The notes under the pieces are model-generated. The model was not told the origin of the DNA and searched no databases. It worked only from the letters and a program-made list of their open reading frames with translations. 64,000 nt of DNA from NCBI RefSeq assembly GCF_012489685.1, contig NC_080044.1, positions 57,341,507 to 57,405,506 on the forward strand, read 5' to 3'. The translations under genes were made by a program, and so were the position numbers. Position 1 is the first letter of the stretch; each line of letters starts with the position of its first letter. Shown piece by piece: positions 59,069 to 64,000 of the stretch. Source of the stretch: Lotus japonicus (Eukaryota > Streptophyta > Magnoliopsida > Fabales > Fabaceae).

Positions 59069-59400
59069 GAGGCGTGAGACTTCGTGAAAGCATGGAACTT
59101 CACTGAAGCGTGAGACTTCGTGAAAGTAGAAACTTCACTGAGGCGGGAGACCTCGTGGAGACGGGAACCTTTGCTGAAGCGGGAGACTTTGCGGAGGCGT
59201 GCAACTTCACTGAAGCGTGAGACTTCGTGAAGGCGCGAAACTTCACTGAAGCGTGAGACTTCGTGAATGCGTGAAAATTCACTGAAGCGTGAGACTTCGT
59301 GAATGTGTGAGATTTCACTGAAGCGTGAGATTTCGTGAAAGCGTAAGACCCCATTGAAGCGTGAGACTTCATGGAAGCGTGAGATTTCATCGTCGTTTAC
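59064..59400 (+). repeat. Tandem hairpins, family 3 (loop CGTGAGA), only in this LTR
   Basis: A minisatellite alternating TTCACTGAAG and CTTCGTGAA blocks. Examples: TCAC-t-GAAG, CGTGAGA, CTTC-GTGA at 59100-59123; TCAC-t-GAGG, CGGGAGA, CCTC-GTGG at 59135-59158; CCAT-t-GAAG, CGTGAGA, CTTC-ATGG at 59351-59374. Linking segments can pair as GTGAAG/CTTCAC and GTGAAT/ATTCAC. Both sets of stems show matched changes. The array is absent from the solo LTR, so it was gained or lost after the two copies parted. Confidence 0.8.
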
Positions 59401-60349
59401 CCTAGGGCAACGACAGGGAACATTGGTTTAGTTGGATACGTGTGTGTTGGGAGGACGATACATTGTTTGACTAACCTTATCACCTAACTTCATATGTTGA
59501 GATTATGATGATTTGATGTTGATGAACATCGTTAGGTATTAATGATTGAACTGTGTAGGAGATTTGAGAACATGCTATGTATATACCTTAGAGTAGGCAA
59601 TACATAACTTATATGTATATATATACAACATATGCATATACCCCCTTTATCACAAGTTGATTGTATATCTATTGTATTCTGTAAGTTGACCCTAGCGCCT
59701 TGGCTTTGTTTGTATGTTTGTGTTTGGGCGGTCGGCCTGCTGCCAGGCGTCTGTCAGCCGGTTCGTGATGATTCGTTGTGCGGGAAAGACCCGGAGCGGA
59801 ACGACTATTACTGAAGCTTTCGACGAGGACCCGGACTTCATGCCTGATCGAGGGAGGGTCGATGATAGTAGTGTGGGGTATGGGTGGTTAGAGTCTTTTG
59901 GAGTTGGTTGTTACTGTAATAGCTCTGATTCGTTTTGCTTTTGGGACAGGGTAGGTTCCCGATGCATGGCTTTTTGTGTGGTTCTCTTACGGAGGGATCA
60001 CAGTGAGTCAGTCGGACCATAGGGGTCTTTGCTTAGGCCATTTTGAGGCCGACTTTCTCCTAGTGGTTTGTAATTATACTTTTTCTCACTCACACTTCCG
60101 GATCTGTAAATATTTGCCTACGGGCACACTACTTTGGAGTCACTGCGAGTGTGTGTGACGTGGAAGTGCAGCTGAGGCTGTACATGTTTATATTTGATGT
60201 ATATCGGTTAGTTTAGTAGTTGGGTTTTGTCTTTACTTCCTTATCGTTTTGATTTAAAGGAAAGAAAACAAAAAAAAAATTACCTGTTTTCCGCGTAAAG
60301 ATTATTTTTGGTTACTAAAGTGACACCTGGAAATCGGGGTGTTACATTG

Positions 60350-60361
60350 TGGTATCAGAGC
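60350..60361 (+). other. Primer-binding site, initiator tRNA-Met type (gypsy)
   Basis: TGGTATCAGAGC, three bases after the LTR end. The same tRNA class as the copia element; it primes minus-strand synthesis. Confidence 0.93.
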
Positions 60362-60543
60362 TTAGTCGAGTCTTTTGGGAGTCTTTGGGGAATAGGTCTT
60401 CTGTGCTAGGTTGTGTGACTCTGCAAAGAGTGAAAATTGATTGTCTGCAGAGCGATTTTCGCTCTAATTGTTTGCGTTACTACTTAATCGGATTGAGTGG
60501 TTTGTCTAGTGCTACCGTATGGCTAGTACTAATCGGACGTTTG

Positions 60544-61341
60544 ATGAGATATAGGATGGTGGACCTTAACCGGATGGCGGGGGCAATAGCTACACTGATC
60601 GAGGCAATGATGAACCAGGCTGCGGAAGACGCTTATATGCGCGCTGAAGAGGCTGCACGTGAGCATCACCAACGATTGATGGCGACGGCGATGTATCAAC
60701 AAAGAGGAATGAACCGAACAGGAGCTGGGGGACCAATAAGGTCAGGATCTCAAGGCTACAACAGAAGGGAGAGCTACCATCAGTGGGGACCGTATCAGCG
60801 TTTCAAGGGAAGAGATCTTATCTCGAGAGTCTACAAACCAACGAATGCTGATACTGGAGGGGAGCCAGTTGGTGACAAAGGTGTGACATGTACTCGTTGT
60901 GGAAAGTTTGGGCATTTTGCTAACAAGTGCTCAGTGACTGGATGGAGATGCTTCAAGTGTAACCGAGAGGGGCATCTAGCTGTGAACTGCAAGACACCCC
61001 AGGAGGAAACGTCTGATAGTAAGATGAAAGGGAATGATGCTACCGAAGGGACATGAAACAAGACTTCGGGAAGAGCAGTGACGTGTTACAGGTGCAGGGA
61101 AGTAGGGCACTATGCTAGTAAGTGCAAGAGCAAGGGAAAACTATGCTTTAATTGCAACCAACCGGGACATTTCTCCAGAGATTGTAAGGCACTCAAGGGC
61201 GAATCATCAGGGAATGTTGGGAAAGGAAAACAATTTGCTACAGAGGAAAGGATTCATACCAAGGAGGGGGCAAGAGCTGAGGAGTTGAACGAGGAAGAAC
61301 GTGGGAACGATGGTAATATTTTAACTGTTCTTTTATTCTAG
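60544..61341 (+). pseudogene. gag: Shortened gypsy gag with four CCHC zinc knuckles and an in-frame stop
   Basis: The frame opens at ATG 60544 (a second ATG is at 60556). An earlier ATG at 60519 ends after 11 codons in another frame, so the original N-terminus may be frameshifted. The N-terminal helix (LNRMAGAIATLIEAM) resembles the start of chromovirus gag. The usual central capsid domain of the retrotransposon gag family is not recognisable, and the sequence passes to a Gly/Arg-rich linker. Then come four CCHC knuckles: CTRCGKFGHFANKC (60889-60930), CFKCNREGHLAVNC (60949-60990), CYRCREVGHYASKC (61084-61125) and CFNCNQPGHFSRDC (61144-61185). A TGA at 61054-61056 separates the two pairs in one frame. 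Four knuckles is more than the one or two usual for the family and suggests a duplicated pair. Such a protein could bind RNA but probably could not build a particle. Confidence 0.75.
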
Positions 61342-62243
61342 AATAACTTACTCTTTTCTCTTCGAAGCGAGTGTGACGCGCCTAACTTGTATTTACGACC
61401 TAGACTATGATCTTATGATTATTATCCCTAGTAGGACCTTATTCGAAGTTGCTCGTGTTTTAACTATAGGAGTTACACGAGGTTGGGAATAGCACACTAA
61501 GTCTAGAAAGTAGCCTTCCACCGATGCGATTATGAGGAAGCTAGTAACTGAAGAACGAATCTTAGGGAGATTCCGTATGGGTAGTATACGTGTCATGTTG
61601 AGGGTGTGTAGTTCCGTAGCGGGATCATTAAAGGATTTAGTATTAGGATACTTGTGACTACTGGAGGATAGGAACTCATTGACTGTTCCAGTGGGTTTTT
61701 CTAAATTTCCACCTTCGATGTATTAGGCCTGATCAACCTAATATTGAGGGGGTGATATTCGGAATCACAGCTGGTTATGGACTTTGATAGAAGGACGGGT
61801 AAGATGAATTTGAATTGAATGAGGATTAGTCGGATTTGGGAGGAAAGTTCGTGTTAAGCATTTGATTGTAAAAGATTAAGCTGTGAAAGTCGATGAGTGT
61901 CGTATAGACATTGGTTGGTTAGTTCGTGTGATTACTCCAAGTAGAGGTAGACCAAGTCAAGAGATTTAGTGCTGGAAAAGTATTAAGTAGTTTCTCGGAA
62001 GTTATGAAGTCATAGGTTATGTGATTGCTGAGGGGAGTTGTTAGAGACTAAATAAGTTGGATTTAATCATGTTTTAGATGATACCTTGATGGTAGCGAGA
62101 TTGAGAAGAATTAGCTCTGAACTAGATTGTTATAGTCGAGTTCGAGGAATAAGTTTTGCTAAGCGTTTGATTAATATGTGGAGACATTATAGTCTTAAGA
62201 GATGAATTTTCGCTTGAAAAGTGTTGAATTAATGATTAAGTTG

Positions 62244-63190
62244 GAGAAAGAAAGTTTTAGCATAAGTTGAATACTTGAGGTTGTTGATATGGATTCCAAA
62301 GAAATATGCTGAGATTACTAAGTGAGATATACTAAGTTGGATTGAAATCTTAGGGTTAAGATTGAATCTTGAGAGCCGAGAATCACGTATGAGTAGGAGA
62401 TCTTATGGTTGTAGGTGTGACAATGGGAGTTGAATCTTAGAAGATTAAAGACCTGAAGGTGAGTTTCGGGTTAAGACCATTGAGGTGTAGTATAAGAGAG
62501 ATCTTGAAGTAAAGGAATTCTGGGTTGTGTAGAGTGTTAAGGTTGGTTATAAGTTGGTGATCGATTGATGTTGTTTATGAGGTTGCGGACATAATGACCA
62601 TGTGATAAGATTTGAATGATGTTGGCATAATAAGTTGTGAATGTGAAAGCATGACGACACTGGTCAGGTCGTTTGGGTAAGTGAAGGAGTTATAGTTTTT
62701 AAGAAACGGATATCCATTTAAGAAGTATTGAAGGATTAAAGGTCATTAGAGGACCAAACTTGGTGAAGGTTTAGGTTTTAAATCTATGAATGTCTGTCTA
62801 AGGTGTGTAGGACTCGAAGTTTGTCAGAATTTGATTGAGAGATTAAGAAGTTGAGTGACGAGATGGTGATGGAGTGACAAAAAGGAAAGTATTAGTATTA
62901 AGATGAATACTTGAAGTTGTTATGTTTGGACAAGTTCCTCAGAGTCTAAGAGGGGATGAGACTTTGTTATGGATTTTGATGGTGCACATTACGGGTAACA
63001 AGTGAATTTTGCTAAAGTTGAATAAGAATCCTAGGGCTAAGGTTGTCCTAGAGAGCTGAGATTCCTGTACACATAAGAGATTTGGTGGTGTTAGCGGTTA
63101 CGGTAAGAGTTAAATCTCAGAATGTTGAAGGATCGGATGATAAGATGGCTAGTTAAGTCCCTTGAGGTATAGTTATGATTTAATCTTCTA
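62244..63190 (+). repeat. Diverged direct duplication inside the gypsy internal region
   Basis: Two segments of about 280-300 bp, about 640 bp apart, share the same order of words. GAATACTTGAGGTTGTT matches GAATACTTGAAGTTGTT; TCTTAGGGTTAAGATTG matches TCCTAGGGCTAAGGTTG; GAGAGCCGAGAATCACGTA matches GAGAGCTGAGATTCCTGTA; CCATTGAGGTGTAGTAT matches CCCTTGAGGTATAGTTA. No frame is open through either. Origin unknown. Confidence 0.65.
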
Positions 63191-63650
63191 GAGGATAAGT
63201 CTCGATTGGTGCCAAGTGTTAGGGATTTCAGTAAGTGTAAATAGGTTTGAGTGAGGGAAGTTCTAAGGAAGAAGACGATAATAATGGATTGTTAGATATT
63301 AAGAAGAGGATTATCTTATAAGTTGTTGATAACTTGATGTTGAAGGGGATAAGATTAGTGAAGGACAAGAAATAAGGACATAAGTCGATTTTTAATTCGA
63401 ATGGTGACTAAGTAGGAGATTGATTTCATTGTGCGAGTGATGATAGTTACGAAGTTGGATGTGACGTTAATGGACTATTAGATTCCAACGCAATATTTCG
63501 TCTAGGAGTTATCGAACGGACAAGTGGAGTTTTGGACTGTAGATGAAGATCACGAGGACGAGTTGAGTATTTACCTTGAGATGACAGAGAGGCACCGAGT
63601 TTAAGAAGAATTTCGGACGACCGAAAGTAAAGAAGTAAGTGGCTAAGGTT

Positions 63651-63704
63651 GTGCGACTGCACGGAGTGCCAACCGGTATCATTTCAAGCAGAGATCCGAC
63701 GCAA
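63651..63704 (+). pseudogene. Integrase remnant of the gypsy pol
   Basis: Reads VRLHGVPTGIISSRDPTQ in one frame. It matches the gypsy integrase stretch around the second catalytic Asp, normally of the form LHG(V/I)P..I(V/I)SDRD. Here the catalytic Asp position is Ser (SSRD), so this copy would be inactive even without the stops. The downstream glutamate part is not recognisable. Confidence 0.75.
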
Positions 63705-63750
63705 AGTGATCGAGCCAGACGACATGAAGTTGAATGATGGTTTGTCTTTT

Positions 63751-63912
63751 GAGACACCGACAGTTAACAGTGGGGATAGAAGAGTGAAACAGTTAAGGGA
63801 AAAACAGCTTGCTTAAGTAAAGGTTATGAGGAACAATGACACGGGCAATGCTACATGGGAATTGGAAGACCAGATCAAGGAACTGTATTCCGGAATTTTC
63901 TCAGAACTCTGA
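63751..63912 (+). pseudogene. Chromodomain-like C-terminus of the gypsy integrase (remnant)
   Basis: A frame with one internal TAA holds RRVKQLREKQ before the stop and NATWELEDQIKELYSGIF after it, closing at TGA 63910-63912. The first part is the linker, and ATWELED is the core of the chromodomain at the end of Tekay/Del-type integrases (family knowledge). Chromodomains steer integration to heterochromatin, which suits the location in a satellite array. Confidence 0.8.
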
Positions 63913-63937
63913 GTTTCGAGGACGAAACTTTCTTTTT

Positions 63938-63946
63938 GGAGGGGAG
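63938..63946 (+). other. Polypurine tract of the gypsy element
   Basis: GGAGGGGAG, preceded by a T-rich box (TTTCTTTTT) and followed after TAT by the 3' LTR. Its place just before the LTR fits the plus-strand primer. Confidence 0.85.
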
Positions 63947-63949
63947 TAT

Positions 63950-64000
63950 TGTAAGACCTGGATTTTCAGAACAAGCTAGTTTCCGACTCACGCGTAGAAT
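63950..64000 (+). repeat. Start of the 3' LTR of the gypsy element (continues past the window)
   Basis: The 51 bp from TGTAAGACCTGG to CGCGTAGAAT are identical to the first 51 bp of the 5' LTR. The solo LTR differs from both at several of these positions (CCTAAATT, GTAGGATC). Confidence 0.93.

Larger units (their letters stand above)
56579..60346 (+). repeat. 5' LTR of the gypsy element
   Basis: 3768 bp, TGTAAGACCTGG to GGGTGTTACA. It is homologous throughout to the solo LTR at 40981-44479 but about 270 bp longer, mainly because of a third hairpin family at 59064-59400. It contains the TATA dyad (57267), the possible intron (57409-58086), hairpin families 1 and 2, and a TA-rich tract near 59.61 kb. 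Conserved short frames, such as one beginning at 58006 that parallels 42409 in the solo LTR, differ at their ends and look incidental. Confidence 0.93.
61342..63949 (+). pseudogene. Decayed pol region of the gypsy element
   Basis: About 2.6 kb with stops in all frames. I cannot recognise reverse transcriptase or RNase H motifs by eye. Only the last 300 bp are identifiable: an integrase fragment near 63651-63704 and a chromodomain-like C-terminus at 63751-63912, in different frames. Inside, a diverged direct duplication (about 62244-62520 and 62884-63190) takes up part of the space. The sequence is purine-rich on this strand, full of GTTGA/GATTAAG-type words. Either pol decayed over a long time while the element was propagated in trans, or part of pol was replaced by unrelated sequence. 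Confidence 0.7.
56579..64000 (+). mobile_element. Ty3/gypsy chromovirus (Tekay/Del-like), degenerate pol, probably non-autonomous
   Basis: 5' LTR 56579-60346, primer site 60350-60361, a shortened gag with four zinc knuckles, about 2.6 kb without a usable frame, integrase and chromodomain remnants at the end, a polypurine tract, and the first 51 bp of the 3' LTR. The internal region is only 3603 bp, shorter than gag-pol of autonomous plant chromoviruses (usually over 4 kb; family knowledge). The visible 51 bp of 3' LTR are identical to the 5' LTR, which hints at a recent insertion. A ruined pol with matching LTR ends suggests a copy mobilised by another element's enzymes. Clade placement rests on the terminal chromodomain, the zinc-knuckle gag and the TGTAAGACC...GTTACA ends. 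Confidence 0.88.

Noticed and set aside
59100..59390. 96-codon reverse-strand frame with repeated HAS-type units
   Set aside because: Translation of the family 3 minisatellite; the periodic protein follows from the DNA repeat and is absent from the sister LTR.
60349..60543. Upstream extension of the gypsy gag frame through the primer-binding site
   Set aside because: It has no ATG and overlaps the primer-binding site; the frame is open by chance. Gag is placed from 60544.
63447..63757. Two reverse-strand frames over the end of the gypsy pol
   Set aside because: They lie opposite the integrase remnant, whose sense-strand motifs are recognisable; no domain on the reverse strand.

Overview
This is a nuclear window from a flowering plant. 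It is built almost entirely of one tandem satellite (monomer about 191 bp) into which LTR retrotransposons have inserted. No cellular gene, rRNA, tRNA or CRISPR array is visible. The retrotransposon types are a Sirevirus-like Ty1/copia element and a chromodomain-bearing Ty3/gypsy element, both with an initiator-tRNA-Met primer site. These indicate a plant, and the style of both LTRs would suit a legume; species is not determined. A satellite this long with higher-order repeats (HORs), an added chromovirus and a near-nucleosomal unit length suggests centromeric or pericentromeric heterochromatin, but nothing in the sequence proves centromere function.

Layout. 1-13461: satellite in the forward orientation, with 11- and 14-monomer HORs, degrading into indel-rich monomers from about 7.3 kb. 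13462-13561: 100-N gap. 13562-30424: the same satellite in the reverse orientation, with nested 3-, 5-, 10- and 18-monomer HORs, again degrading towards its right end. 30425-30524: 100-N gap. 30525-40980: forward satellite with a 3-monomer (573 bp) HOR. 40981-44479: clean solo LTR of a Ty3/gypsy chromovirus, with target duplication AGTTT. 44480-46438: the satellite resumes exactly in phase. 46439-50666: 5' LTR, gag and the start of pol of a Sirevirus-type copia element, cut by a third 100-N gap (50667-50766). 50767-56578: forward satellite with a 6-monomer (1146 bp) HOR. 56579-64000: a second gypsy chromovirus of the same family as the solo LTR: complete 5' LTR, shortened gag, decayed pol with recognisable integrase and chromodomain remnants, polypurine tract, and the first 51 bp of the 3' LTR.

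Most interesting signal. The gypsy LTRs carry three families of tandem hairpins. Within each family the loop is conserved (TATTGAC; TAACGGGAATGG; CGTGAGA) while the stem sequences change between copies with compensating changes on the other arm. That covariation suggests selection on structure, or a palindrome-correcting mutational process, in a part of the LTR usually ignored. The second gypsy copy combines a ruined pol with 51 bp of identical LTR ends, which fits a non-autonomous element mobilised in trans.

Caution. The satellite changes orientation only at N gaps, and single-base deletions pile up next to two of them. The inversions and part of the monomer diversity may therefore be scaffolding and consensus artefacts.
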